Positions 49,459 through 62,034 of a stretch of DNA of 64,000 nucleotides are shown in pieces; position 1 is the first letter of the stretch; the number at the start of each line of letters is the position of its first letter. Under the pieces are notes generated by a model that saw only the letters and a list, made by a program, of their open reading frames with translations, made no database searches and was not told the DNA's origin. The translations under genes were made by a program, and so were the position numbers. The DNA comes from Zygnema cylindricum (taxonomy: Eukaryota; Streptophyta; Zygnematophyceae; Zygnematales; Zygnemataceae), in assembly GCA_037447655.1 (NCBI GenBank), contig JBBHKE010002205.1, positions 1 through 64,000 on the forward strand. The letters run 5' to 3'.

Positions 49459-52400
49459 CTATTATAACACATAGAATAATTTTTTCTGGTTCATCTACAC
49501 ATACGTTGCCATAAATTTGGAAGTTATGACGTTATGAAATACAAACTCCATATTGATTAGTTCATGTTGAAAAACTTAACAATACCCAAAACATGCTATT
49601 ACATTTGTTGCGAAATTTTTTCAAGTTGTGTGTGAGAAGGGCCACATAAGCAAAAGCACCATATCAATTAGCGTGGATATTGTCGACAGGGTAGAGACTT
49701 ACTGAAAGTGCATGTGTTGTTGAAACTTATATTTGTGGAATAGTCATCATCGCATATGCAAGATTTATTCAGTCCGGGACAAATGCCGTGGCCGCCACAC
49801 GCACCCATCGGTTGAGAAGCATTACAGAACTGCAAACACAAGGATTTGTTCCTTTGCCCCTTTGAAGAACAATTTTTCAGCAAAGGGTCATCGACAATGA
49901 AGCAGTTCCCAATAGTCGCGGTGCAAACATTTGGGTTCTTTTGATAAACTATTGCAGAACCGGAAATAAAGTTGTTTCTAAAGTCAAATTTAGGCATAGA
50001 TTCCCAAGAATCTAACGGGAACGAAATCAAGCCACTCAAAAGGTTGTCTTTCAATGACCTGCACAGAGGCATGATGAGAAAATCATCAAATTCAAGAGCA
50101 CAACATTTGACAAATAATACTTTGTTGTGAAAAGTTGGAACTGATATGGAGGATGTTATAAAAGTATAAAAATAACACATATTCCTAGCCTACTCTGAAT
50201 CTTTTTGCAGCACCATCTTTGAGAAATAGAAAATAATACAGTTGTTTTTATGACTTCCACACAGTTCCAATACTTCTTTTGTTTATGAACTTCATTATTA
50301 TTACTATTGTATCTTATGTTCTCTTGTTTTCAAATTTTACTTAAGTGGAAACATTTTTTTAATTGTTTTCCCCAAGCATGTGGTATCACCAGTAGATAAG
50401 AACCCTACATAACTTTTTTTGTTTACAAACTGTTGTTTTGTTCAACTACTAAGTGGGGCATTCATTTGTTAAAGTTTTAATAGGGAGAGGGCGAGTTAGG
50501 AACAAGTGATGATAAGAGGAATGCGGGGGTAAGAGGAAATCCAGGGATAAGTCGTGGCGAGAGGACTCAAAGAGTAGAAACGAACGGGGAGCATATATTT
50601 GTTTGCTTATGCTTTACAATGACATGGAATCCCAGTAGCTAAAACTTCTCGCAAATTTTCTTACAATAAACAGACTTGTATGCCTCTGCTGTGAAATTCA
50701 ATGTAAAGATCAACCGGTGGGTATCATATGGTTCCCTGGCCATTTCTAAGTTTATTATTTGGGCTCAAGTTTGGATCCTGTTAAATCCACTTAAGAAATG
50801 TTCAATTCCAGACTGCTAGATAACAATATTGAACGTGATTTGGGTCCGATGGAGTGGGTGCTACAGTAATGAACAAAAAGGTAAATATACACCATTCATT
50901 ATTGAAATTGAAATCCCTTAATTTTTCATAATTAATTTTTCAATTGCTTAAAAACCTGTCGGCCCGCACACAAGTCCCCACCTTTTCTCCCTCTCCTTTA
51001 ATGGAAACTTTACTCATTTAACATTTACGTTTTAAATATAAAAAAATTCATCTATTCAAATGAAATGCGGCTTACAATCGCAGGATAAATCTCAGGTTAC
51101 CGATGGACGACGGAATGCTTCCAATCAACTGGTTGCCATGTAAAACTCTGTGACATCCTCACCCCCCATAACTCTTAGGTACTTCATACTTAATACGCGT
51201 TGCAATTTCACAATAAACAAATGTAAAGATGATTTTTTTGCAAAACATTATTGTTTACTTTATCCAACATGGCGCTTGTGTGTAAAAAGACGTATTTTTT
51301 TCGTTGATTGTCAGTTGGAACTAATACAACTACTCCTGATATTTCTCAACCTTAATGAATATTAATTATCATTTTTTTGCTCAAAGTAAATTAATAATTT
51401 TTTGGTTTTTTGTCCAGATGGACTTTCCACAAGTGAACTACAAGGAATTCGCCTAATTATTTATACTGATCGTATTAAATATTATAATTTCTCAACATTA
51501 ACTGTAATCAGTTGTATTATAAGCTGTTTTTTTTAATTGATTTTTTATGATTAAAAAATCATAAAAGACAGTTTTTTTTAATGTTTTTTTTGTTATTCAA
51601 CATTTCACTTGCTCATATCGCAACTAAAATTTAATAAATGCTAATACTGATCATTAACACTAATAGTCATTAATAATAGCAATTACAATTTATTATTTGA
51701 AGAATGTATAAAATATCAATAACGAAACAAAGTGCATCCATTATAATGCATTGTATTATTAATAAAAACCTTGTTCTAACTTAAGTTTGACTACTTCAAC
51801 CTCCCCTCTTTCCCCTCGCCCACATTTTATTCCACCGACATACAAAGATCATAATTGTTCAAAATATTATTTTTGTTTATTTATTTATTTATAAAAATAT
51901 ATTTATTTATCTATCCGGTAGGTGATCCCTACAAGATTTCGAGGGATTTTCCGTGTAAGTTTATCTTTTACTTCTTACAAGTATCGAAGGATTGTCAGTT
52001 GACCGATGGACGATGGAATGCTTCCACTCAACTGGTTGTCAGATAGGTCTCTGTGACATCCCCACCCCAATACCTCGTAGGTACTTTACACTCAAACACC
52101 AGTTGCAAGTTCACGCCAACAAATGTAAGATATGATTTATGCACTATATACTTGTAAATTTTATCAAACATTGTGCTTATTGGTGGAAATGTGTTTCCCC
52201 CATTGATTTTAAGTTGTTAGTAAGACAAGAATTGCTCCAATTCTCTATCATCCTTAAAAAGGTTAAAGTTATTGTTTTTTTTGGTAAAAGTGAATTAATC
52301 AAAGTTTTTTGACCAAATTGATTTTTCACCAAAAAATTACAAATGCGGAAATGAGAATGGCCTAATTTTTTATACCGATAGTATTAAGTATTTTTATCGT

Positions 52401-52920
52401 TTTTCATCATAAATATAATTAGTTCTAATATTAGGTTTTTTTCAATACTATTTTATTACTATTTGAAAATCCTAGAAAACAGTTAATCAACATTACACTT
52501 GCTCGTTTCAAAAGTAACATTTTCTGTATTGATTTTTTTCTCCTGGTGCAACAAAATTGGATCCCGCCGTGATAATAACAGATTAATGGCTATTGAAAAT
52601 AATGGTAGGTAGATTAATGTTGATAATTATTAAAATCAAAAACACTACTTAATAATAACAATTACAATTTATAAATAGGAAAATATTTAAAAAGTAATAA
52701 AATCCTGGTTGAAACTTAAATTTTTCTTAATTAAACACCCCCCCCCACCCGTGCTCACATGTCATTCCACCCGCATATGAAGATCATAATTGTTCAGATA
52801 TCATTTTTGTTTTTTTTATCTTATGTTTTATTTTATGAATTAAATATTTTATCTATCTAGTATCTAAGTGACGTATCCTACAAGATTTCAAGGGATGTTT
52901 CCAATAAGTAGAAATGTGCA

Positions 52921-53064
52921 NNNNNNNNNNNNNNNNNNNNNNNNNNNNNNNNNNNNNNNNNNNNNNNNNNNNNNNNNNNNNNNNNNNNNNNNNNNNNNNN
53001 NNNNNNNNNNNNNNNNNNNNNNNNNNNNNNNNNNNNNNNNNNNNNNNNNNNNNNNNNNNNNNNN
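52921..53064. other. Assembly gap (144 N)
   Basis: A run of N. It starts where gene B's sixth LRR exon is expected. Strand polarity of the LRR exons reverses across it. The real size is unknown. Confidence 0.99.
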
Positions 53065-53891
53065 AAGTTTTTAAAAGAACTTTCTAAAAAACGAGGGAGG
53101 GAGGAAGTCCGTTGAATTTTGCGTTGGTGAAGGAAATTTTTCTACTTGTAATAGCACTTAATCTAACATTCAATTCTGATTTACCTTTGTTGTGATGTAA
53201 TTTTAGACGGACGAGTGGGTAGAGGGGTGAGAGGGGGCTGGGTAGAAGGAAAGATTTGAAGATGACATAAAACTCTTGATCTATCACAAACGGGAAGGGT
53301 GTAGTGATCTATCTCATTTGGGGCTGGAGGGGAGCATTGTGGCAAAGATTGGCAACCTCACACAACTAAGATTTATGTGAGTGTAGACTGGGAGAGGAAA
53401 TGCATAAATATACTTTGGAAATACATGTTATTTTCCAAAAAATCTTTCAAGAAAATTTTTGAAAAAATAGTTACATTAACATTTAAGTACAGATTATATC
53501 AATAATTATAGTACAATATATATTATAGTATATATTATAGTATAATAGTACAATAATTATATTTTTGAATCAATAAAGTTAATCAATAACAATAATTGGT
53601 AATAATAAATTAGTAATGTATGAACTTAAATATAAAGGAAGAACATTAACCTATAAGCAGCTATTAAATCTGGATAACAGTTTGTAATCATAATTAACAA
53701 TTGATAACATTGAAAAATAAATGTTAATTAATCATAAACCATGGATGATAATAAAAATTCATTGATAGCAAGTTTGACTGAAATGAGGGGGTTGGGGTTG
53801 GGGATGTGAGGTGTCACAGATCTCTATCTGACAACCATTTGAGTGGAAACATTCCATCGTCCATCGGTAGACTGATATCCCTCGAATACTT

Positions 53892-55156
53892 GTAAGAAAT
53901 AAAGAGAAAAATACGATTTTCAAATGGGAAAGACACTTCAAAAACAGTGTAAGACAAATTTTAATAATAATTAAAAAAAATGATCCTTTAAGCATTACTT
54001 ATATTACGGGTAATGGTCGTGGACGAGCAATGGGAGCTCGAGGGACGAGGCGGGATGGGGAGTTAAATAATTACTTGATATGATCATTACAATTACATGT
54101 AAAATTAGGAACTAAAATCCGACAGACTTGGAGCTGATTAAAAATAAGGCTGAGAAATGATTTAAATAAAATATTGTACTAACATTTAATTGCAAATTAC
54201 TAACAACAAATAAATTATAAGATAATTTTTCGCATCAATAAAAATAATCAGTAATAATGGCTGATATTATAGGTCTATATCCTTCATTGTGTAGAGGATT
54301 CTATTTCAGCTAAGCAAAGAGTGAACAGAAAGCCTGAACTCTCAATCAGAGAGTAATTTGGGTATCACACCAATTCTACCCTATTACACTTTCGGCTTTG
54401 AAACTTGACCAAACAGTAGATTTTATCATACTCAAACAGCACAACAAATATCACCAACGTTGGAGAAAAAAGTAAGAAGATATGAATGAAGTCTCAATTA
54501 CCTCTTTTTTTTGAAAGTGTTGAAATGCTAACAAAGTTGTTGTGATAAAAAATATAAAGTCCTAAGTGATTTTACCCCTACTGATGTAACCCCTGGCTAA
54601 TTAGAACACGGGATAGTATTGTACCCAACACTGTTGAAACCCTAAACAGTAACTTTGTGTACAAACCGTTGAAAACACACTGTTTAAAACCGTAATCATA
54701 CATATTCACCGACAATTTGCATCAAAACGTGCCAAATTAGTTCGTATCAATGTGGTCCCGTATTGAGTACAAATAATCTTTTTTGGCGTTTTCATCTCGG
54801 AAACTTGAAGGCCACTATAACTATTCGATTCTAAAATTGATCGGCGACTGTTATAGTAGGCGTCGTGGTCTTGTTTCAAATGCCAAGGTGGCGTATAATT
54901 AGGTGTTCAATGAACGAACAATATTAATGAACTTTTCAAAATGCTTTCATATTTTCAATACATTATCAAGCATAATCTGGAACTACAATCCACTCTCATA
55001 GAGCTTAGTACCAGACTAAAGCTTACCTTCCAATATTAACAATTAGTAATTTATAAATATAAATATATATAAGTAAATAAAAATGATAACAATAGTAAGC
55101 TATTTTGAATGACAAGAGCGTGAGAGGTTTGGGGTTGGGGATGCGAGGTGTCACAG
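53892..55156. other. Long intron between plus-strand LRR exons
   Basis: AT-rich. Contains about 700 bases at 54250-55020 with no counterpart in gene A introns and no recognisable motif. No gene seen. Confidence 0.5.
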
Positions 55157-55974
55157 AGTTTTATCTAGCAACCGATTGAGTGGAAGCATTCCATCGCCCA
55201 TCGGTCAGCTAACATCTTTCAATTCTTGTAAGAAATATAAGCAAAATAAAGGCTTTTAAAATTGGAAACACCGCTCAAAACTCTGTACGACACATTTCCA
55301 TTAAAAAATGAATAAAAAATGATCTCTGAAATAACATTGTGCATTCTATAAGACAACAATGTTGACGAGGAGGGGGTGTGGTTGAGTGGGGAAAGGGGTT
55401 GCTTAGAAGCAGGTAAAAACTAGCAACGATAATAAAAATTTAAATTAAAAAAGAAAAAATCATGTAAAAGTATAGGTAATTACCGTAATAATCACAAATG
55501 ATTTAATTTCTTTAAAATACTAGTAACCAATTATCGCTAACAATAAGTGAATGTTAATAATAAAAATAAAATTTAATGAATACTCTGTTATGATAATGGA
55601 TACTAATAAAAATTAATAATCAATTATTGATATTTGTATAAAAATATATCATTAGTCGATAACATATTATTAATAATTTTTTAAGGGTAAACATTAATTA
55701 TAAAAATAAAAACAGCAGATATGTTAATAAATAATTAATATCGGTTAAACATACATAATCATTTGATAACAAAAAAACATTTTTAATAATAATAAGACAG
55801 TTTAACTATAAAGTGTTTGTGACGTTTGGGATGGGGATGCGAGGTTTCATAGACTTCTATTTGGTAACCAGTTGAGTGGAAGCATTCCATCCTCCATCGG
55901 TCAATTGACATCCCTCCAAGCCTTGTAAGACACATGACCCTATGGTTATATTGCGCTTCAAAAATACGGACGGG

Positions 55975-56400
55975 TGGGAGTGGGAGAGAGGAAGAGGGGA
56001 ATAAGCAGAAAAAGGGAGAGGTAGGGGGTGAGAGACAGAGTGAGAGCGAGAGGTAGAGAGGGGGGAAGAGCGAGAGGGAGAGAGGGTGGATGAGCGAGAG
56101 AGGGGGAGGGGGAGGGAGGGCCATTGGGAGTGAATGGAGACGGGGTCAGGGTGCAGAGAGGGGGATGAGGAGAGAGATGGAGTGAGGAAGAGGGGGAGGG
56201 CGAGGGGGGGATCTCACGAGAGGGAGAGAGGAGGATGAGAGGCGTGCGAGATGAGGAGAGATGGGAGAGAGGGGGAGGTGGAGAGGGAGAGGTGGAGAGG
56301 GGGGAGACGGTGAGGGGAAGAGAGAGGGAAAGAGAGCAGGAGAGGGAGAGGGGTCGAGAGGGATAGGGGAAAAAAGCGAGGGGGAGAAAGGGTTGTTAGC
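55975..56400 (+). repeat. Polypurine tract 1 (GGGAGAG-rich)
   Basis: Almost pure G/A on the plus strand, the sense strand of the LRR exons around it. Open frames here are artefacts. Confidence 0.9.
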
Positions 56401-56770
56401 AGTTACATTGGTTCAAATCCGTACGTTAAGTTTGGTCGCATGTTTCATCACGTTTCACTTTGTTTCCCGTTCGCTTAGTACTCCGTACGTCTATGTTTGT
56501 TGCGCTGCGTTTTGGTTCGGCATTGTACCATTGTTTATTTCAGGTTTATGTATCGGACGTCTTCTTTGGCTGCGCACGGTTTAGTGCAGCTGCGTACTTT
56601 ATTATGTTATTGTTTTATGTTAGGTTGGGGGAGAGATGGGAGAAAGGAAAGATAATTTTTAAAATTTTAGATTGAGATAAGAGAATTCTTGATTATTCAG
56701 ATTGAGATAGGGGCAAGACAAGGCAAGTATCCTTTTAAAAATGGAACAGATCTCAAATTGGATGGAGGTG
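56401..56770. other. Unique sequence between purine tracts
   Basis: Mixed-composition DNA with two short overlapping frames (56261-56584, 56460-56675) that have no known motif. No gene supported. Confidence 0.5.
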
Positions 56771-56774
56771 ATTC

Positions 56775-57350
56775 AGATAATAAAGTCAAAGAAAAATAAG
56801 CAAAGTGTGAAGAAAAGAGTGATTAAAAGAGTGAAGAGAAGAGTGAAGAGAAGAGTGAAGAGAAGAGTGGTGGGAAAAGTGTAGAGACGAAGAAGAAGAT
56901 GACAAAGAAGGAGAAGAGGACGAGGAAGACGAGGAACACAATTACGAAGCCGAAGATGAAGAAGAAGCAAAGAGTGAAGGAAAGATTGAAGAAAAGAGCA
57001 AACAAAAGAGTGACGAGAAAAATGTAGAGACGAAGAAGAAGACGATGAAGAAAAAAAAAAGATGATAGAGAAGACGAAGACGACAAAGAAAAAGCCGAAG
57101 AAGTTGAAAATAAAAAGACGAAGAAGGCGACAAAGATGAAGAAACCGAAGATGATAAAAAAGATGATGAAGAAAGAGTTCAAAGAGAAGAGAGAAGAGAA
57201 GAGTGAAGAGAATAGAGAAATGAAGAAAAAAAAGAGAGAAGAGAGAAGAAATTAGAGACGAGAAGATAAAAGGAAAGAGAGAAGATAAAAGAGAAGTAAA
57301 GTGAGAAATTACGAGAGAAAAGAGTAGCAAAAGAGAAAGAGAAGGGGAAA
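56775..57350 (+). repeat. Polypurine tract 2 (GAAGA-rich)
   Basis: Includes a 14-bp tandem block, GAAGAGTGAAGAGA, at 56820-56875. The Phe/Ser/Leu-rich frames on the other strand are artefacts. Confidence 0.9.
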
Positions 57351-57709
57351 AAGGCGCGGATTATGCCGAGGAGGGCAAGAGACGTATTGAGGACAAGCAC
57401 GACGATCGGATAAAACTTCTTTGTTTTAGTTTTGGACGTTAAATTTTGTCGGTGGAGCTGAATCAGAGATTAACTAGTGTTAGTATGGCTATCCAATGGC
57501 AAGCGACTGGTTAGGCTTGCCAGGCATAATCAAGTAAGAATGTGGGGAAAGAACGGAGGTATTGAGGAGAAATTGAAATGAAGTATGTCTCCCTGAGTTG
57601 AAGGTTGAAGAAAATGAAGATCGGCATTCGGAAGATCTTGTTTTGGTGCGAGAGTTAGACGTGGCTAACGCACAGCTACGAAATCGAAGTGGGGAGAAAG
57701 GAAAATTGA
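57351..57709. other. Spacer between purine tracts
   Basis: Mixed composition, no gene seen. Confidence 0.5.
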
Positions 57710-58010
57710 AAAGAGGAGAAAGGAGAAAGGGAGAGAGGGAGAGAGGGAGAGAGAGAGAGAGGGTGAGAGGGAAAGAGGGCGAGAGGGTGAGAGCGAGAGG
57801 GCAGGGCGAGAGGGCGGGAGGGCGGGAGGGGGGGGGGGGGGAGAGGGGGAGAGGGGGGGGGAGAGGGGGGAGAGGGAGAGGGTGGGGCGGGGGGGGCGGG
57901 GGGAGGGGGGGGAGGGGGGGGAGGGGAGAGGGGGAGAGGGGGAGAGGGCGGGGCGGGGGGAGGGGGAGAGGGGGGAGAGGGGGGGAGGGGGGGGGGAGAG
58001 GGGGATCAAA
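57710..58010 (+). repeat. Polypurine tract 3, extreme G-runs
   Basis: Long GGGGGAGAGGGGG runs over 300 bases with few pyrimidines; many G-quadruplex-capable runs. Confidence 0.92.
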
Positions 58011-58499
58011 ACTAATCGTTTTTAATCATAATTCATAAGATATCTAAAAAAACAATTCATTTTCAATGTAAAAAATATGAATAAAGTTTTTTTTTGTTGT
58101 TTACCCTGATTTTTTAGATTTGTTTTTATTTTTGGAAGCAGTTTTTTGTGACATTTTTTTTCCGTATGACTTTTGTTTTTATCATTTGGTCTTTTTTTCG
58201 ATAAAACTTCAAAAAATAACTGACAAATTGTGGCAAAGCGACACGGGGTGGAGAAGTGGGAGGGGCGAAAAGGGGCGTATGTAATTAAATGCGAAAGTGT
58301 CTTTCAAAATTGTTAATTGGATTCCTTGATATTTGTTTTTATACAGTTTTTTTATGAATGGTTTTGTTTATGACTATTTTCACAGATATCTATATAACAA
58401 CAAATTGAGTGGAAGCATTCCATTGTCCATCGGTCAACTAAAATTCCTCGAATACTTGTAAGACACATGACACTATGTATATGTTGCGCTTCAAAACTA

Positions 58500-60235
58500 T
58501 GGAGGAGGGTGGGGAAGAAAGGAATGAGGGAAAAAAGGGAAAGGAGGGAGGTTATAGAGGGGGGGGGATAGAGGGGCAGAGGGGGGGTGAGAGGGAAGGA
58601 GGAGGGGAGAGGTGGACAAGGGGGGTGAGTGGGAGGGAAAGGGCGAGAGGGGACGGGAGGGTCGGGGGGAAGGGGGAGAGAACGGGAGAGAGGGATGCAA
58701 AGAGATGCAAGCAAGAGTTGAAGGGGATCTGGGAGAGGGAGAGAGAGGGGATAAAAGAGCGAGTAGAGAGGAGGGTGAAAAGGGGGAGAGATGGAGGTGA
58801 GGGGGAAGAGAAGGGGAGGGAGAGAGGGGGAGGGGGAGGGGGTAGGAGAGAGGGAGGGTGAAAGAGAAGTGGCGGGGAAGGAGAGGGTGAGGGTGAGGGA
58901 GAGGGAAAAAGGAAAAGAGTGGGAGATGGGGGAAGAGGGATAAGGAGAGAGGAAAACGGGTAGATGGGTATGCAAGCACAGTGGGGTGGAGGTGTAGAGG
59001 GGAAGAGGTCAAAAAAGAAATAGGGGCAAAAGGGGGAAGCGGGAGAGGTGAGAGGGGAAGAGGTGTATAGGGGTAGAGGGGGAGAGGGGGGAGGGGTAAA
59101 AAAGGAGAGGGGGAGACAGGAAGAGGCGGAGAGGGGAGAGAGAGGGAAAACAGGCGGAGTGATGGAGAGGGAGGAGATGGGAGATAGCGGGATAGGGGAG
59201 AGGGTTAGAAAAGAGAAAGGGGCGACAGAGATGTAAGAGAGGGGAGAGAGAGGAAGAGTGATGAGAGTGGGGGGAGAGGGGGGAGAGAGGGATAGGGGAT
59301 ATGGGAGAAAGAGGAAGAGAACGGGAAATAAGGAGAGAGAGTAGAAGTTGGAGAGGAGAGGGAAAGGGAGTGGGACAGGGAGACGGGGAGGGTAAGGGAG
59401 AGGGAGAGGAACAGGGGTGAGGACGAGAGATGGGAAGGGAGGGGTTTGAGAGGGGGAGAGAGGAAGAGGGAAAGAGGGGGAGAGAGGAAGAGAAAGAGAG
59501 AGAGAGGCGGAGAGGGGGGAGAGGGGAGGAGGAGAGGGCGGAGTGAGAGAGGTAGAGGGAGAGGGAGTAGCGAGAGAGGGATAGAAGGGAGTGAAGGAGG
59601 TGAGGGGCAGAGAGGTATAGGATGAGAGGGGTCGACGTGGAGCCGGGGTGAGGGCGAGAGGGGGAGAAGCGAAGAGTGGGAGAGGGATAGAGTGAACGAG
59701 GGAGAGAGGCCGTGAAGGGAGGGAAGAGGAGGGTAGAAGGGGGAGACGGTGAGATTGGGGAGGGGGAGGAAGATGTGGAGGGAGAAGGCATAGGCGAGGA
59801 AGATAGAGAGAGAGAGGGATACCAAGGGCGTTGGGATGAGGGATGGGGGAAGGGAGATGGAGAGGCGGAAATGAAAGAGGGGGAGAGGAGAAAGAGGAGG
59901 GGGGGGAGGGGTTATTGAGGTAAATGGGGAGGGTGAGGGTACGTGCATGGTCAATGGACAAGGCGAGGGAGTGGGAGAGGGGTAGAGGGAGGGATAGGGA
60001 GAGGGATAGGGAGAGGAATAATTTGTGGGAGAGGGAAAGAAATAATATGAGGGAGTGGGAGAGAAAAAGGGGAGAGGGAGAGGGGGAGAAGAAGGAGAGG
60101 GAGAAAAAGTGGAGAGGGGTGGTGAGGGTGAGAAGTGAAAAGAGAGGGAGAGGGAGAGAGAGAAAAAAGGGGAGAGAGGAGAGCGAGGGAGAGGGAGAGC
60201 GGTAAAAGGCTGAAGCAAGAAGCGGGAGAGGGTGG
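58500..60235 (+). repeat. Polypurine tract 4, about 1.7 kb
   Basis: GGGAGAGGG-type sequence that runs from just after the last LRR exon up to the broken end of the retroelement. Very long Pro/Ser/Leu-rich frames on the minus strand come from this composition and are not genes. Confidence 0.92.
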
Positions 60236-62034
60236 AAGGGTCCGGATTCCTGCTGAGTCCGTCGGCATTCCCATGAATCTCCCCGGCTCTATGGATGATG
60301 CTGAAATCATATTCCTGAAGATGAGAACCCATCTGGCCAGCTTTCCAGTCAACTTAGTGTTCTCCATGATCCATTTGAGGGACTGGTGATCCGTAATAAG
60401 GGTGAACTGTACTCTATAGAGGTAAGGCTGGAAGTGCTGGATGGCCTAAACCGCGGCGAGTAATTCCCCATAGTACCTGTTGTAATTCCCCTCGGCTTTG
60501 TTATTACTCCGGCTTGCGTAGGCAACTACATACTCAGCCCCTGCGTCGTCCAACTGAGCCAAAACTGCTCCCAATCCGAACCTGCTCCAATCTGTATAAA
60601 GAAAAAAAGACCGTTGGTGATCGGGCATCCGGAGCACAGGATCCTGTTTGAGGGAATCCTTCAGGAATTGGAACCCTATCTGCTGTTCTTCCTTCCACTG
60701 CCACTCCTGGTCCTTTCGCAACAATTGGTTCAATGGCTTAGCGTGGCTACTGAATTCAGGAATCAACCGCCGGTAATAGTTGGCAAGGCCCAGGAAAATA
60801 CGAAGAGCAGAAATGTCCTGCAGGGGTGGAAGAGGGTCTAGGGCTGCCACCTTAACCATGTGGGGACCCATTGTCACGGGAGTCACCTCATGACCCAGAT
60901 AAATAATTTTCTGCACCCCAAAGATGCCCTTCCCTGGGTGACACTTTAAGCCCGCTGCTTGGAGTGCCCGGAGAACGATTTGTATGTGCTCCAAGTGTTC
61001 TTCGAATGTCTTGGAGAAAATGATAACATCGTCGATATAACACCGTGCGAAATCAATTCCCCGGAGAGCCTCGTCCATGGCCCGTTGGAATTTGGCAGGT
61101 GATTCTTGAGGCCAAATGGCATGTACAGCCATTCATATAGCCTGGATCCGGCCCAAAAAGCAGTCCTCTCTCGGTGTTTCGGCTCCATTGCAATCTGGTG
61201 GAATCCATTTTTCATATCCAAAGTGGAGTAAATGGTGGCCCCAGCAAGAGAGTCGAAGATCTCTTCCGGGGTAGGCATAGGATAACGGTCGGAGACAGTT
61301 GCCGCGTTGAGCATCCGATAGTCCCCACACATCCGGAAATCTACAGTTTTTCCGGAGGAGTCTTTCTTTGGCGGGAGCACGGTTGGTGAGGCAAACCCAT
61401 GTAGTCCTGTACTCTCCTGAACCAGCCCAGCTTCCACCAAAGTCTGCACCTTTGAAGTGATGAACTCCTTCTCCTTGAAACTGAGAGGGTACTGTTTCTG
61501 CCAAACAGTAGCCGTCTCGTCGATCAAGTCAATCCGAAAAGGAGTCCCTTTATAGATCCCTACATCGGTGTCAGACCAGGCGAACACCTGCCCGTTCTCT
61601 TCTAACAGCTTGGAGAGCCGGGCCTTCTGCTGTGGGTCTAGCTGTTCACCTAGAGTCCAGTCCATCTTCCCGGGTTCCACTGCTGCCAATGCTTCCGGTG
61701 GTCTACCCAAGAGAGAGATGTCGAAGGTCAGCTCTACCTGTTGGTTAGTCCCTGGTTCGGCTGTTAAAACACTGCTGCTGACAACTTCCTCTAAGCTGTC
61801 TTGTTCTGAGACTCCGTTCCCCCACACTAAGGAAACTTCTAGGTCCAGTGTGCCATTGCTCCCCCCCACTGAGGAAGTTCCTGGGAATTTGGTGAATGTG
61901 AATTTTTCCCTCCTTGTCTCTCTCCCCCCCTCAAGCTTTAGAGTTGCTTGCATAGCCAACAACTGTGGAGCTTGAAGGTATGTTGTCCGTGATTGTGGAG
62001 ACTGAAGGCTTGAAAATGCAAGAGAATGTTTCAG

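Larger units (their letters stand above)
43334..52050 (-). pseudogene. Gene B: paralogue of gene A, interrupted, splice-site defect
   Basis: Fourteen exons match gene A: 52050-51979, 51147-51076 (LRRs 7 and 8), 50058-49703, 49018-48833, 48632-48406, 47972-47829, 47584-47365, 47154-46972, 45750-45607, 45071-44956, 44754-44665, 44454-44338, 44143-43946, 43588-43334. Every length equals its counterpart and none has a stop. The catalytic Gln, Cys (TCWIISAFTAIE), His (MDHAVLVVGYD) and Asn (QNSWG) are kept. The last exon differs from A at about nine of 84 residues. Equal exon lengths beside unequal introns imply coding constraint for a long time. Exon 48833-49018, however, has GCAA instead of GCAG at its acceptor. 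The 5' part is cut by the gap, with LRR exons 1-5 apparently inverted beyond it. Either a recent pseudogene or a gene with altered splicing; a sequence error at the acceptor is possible. Confidence 0.8.
42716..52920. repeat. Segmental duplication, copy B (partner 11050-20681)
   Basis: Collinear with copy A from TTTTGTGGAAA to the last base before the gap (matching 20622-20681). Head to tail with copy A. Confidence 0.9.
53305..58457 (+). pseudogene. Five LRR exons of the gene A/B family on the plus strand
   Basis: Exons at 53305-53376 (GLEGSIVAKIGNLTQL, like gene A's first LRR), 53820-53891, 55157-55227, 55853-55924 and 58386-58457 read NxLSGxIPxxIGxL on the plus strand with GT-AG borders. 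Four are 72 nt; the third is 71 nt and shifts the frame. Their number and order correspond to LRRs 1-5, exactly those missing from gene B besides LRR 6. No N-cap or start codon is found upstream within 53065-53304. After the fifth exon comes polypurine DNA and then an opposing retroelement, so no protease part follows. This is either the inverted 5' half of gene B or a separate truncated paralogue. Confidence 0.8.

Noticed and set aside
52868-53074. Open frame across the N run
   Set aside because: Most of it is unknown sequence.
56773-57400. Several Phe/Leu/Ser-rich minus-strand frames
   Set aside because: Produced by GAAGAG-rich DNA read on the other strand.
57598-58038. Gly/Arg-rich frame of 146 codons resembling an RGG protein
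   Set aside because: Pure polypurine repeat; no start context, no counterpart, and opposing frames are equally open.
58352-60332. Pro/Ser/Leu-rich minus-strand frames of up to 469 codons, superficially like extensins
   Set aside because: Three overlapping frames on one strand are all open, which is a composition effect. No SPPPP periodicity typical of extensins and no signal peptide.
61133-61504. 123-codon frame antiparallel in phase to the RT
   Set aside because: Shadow of the reverse transcriptase in another frame.
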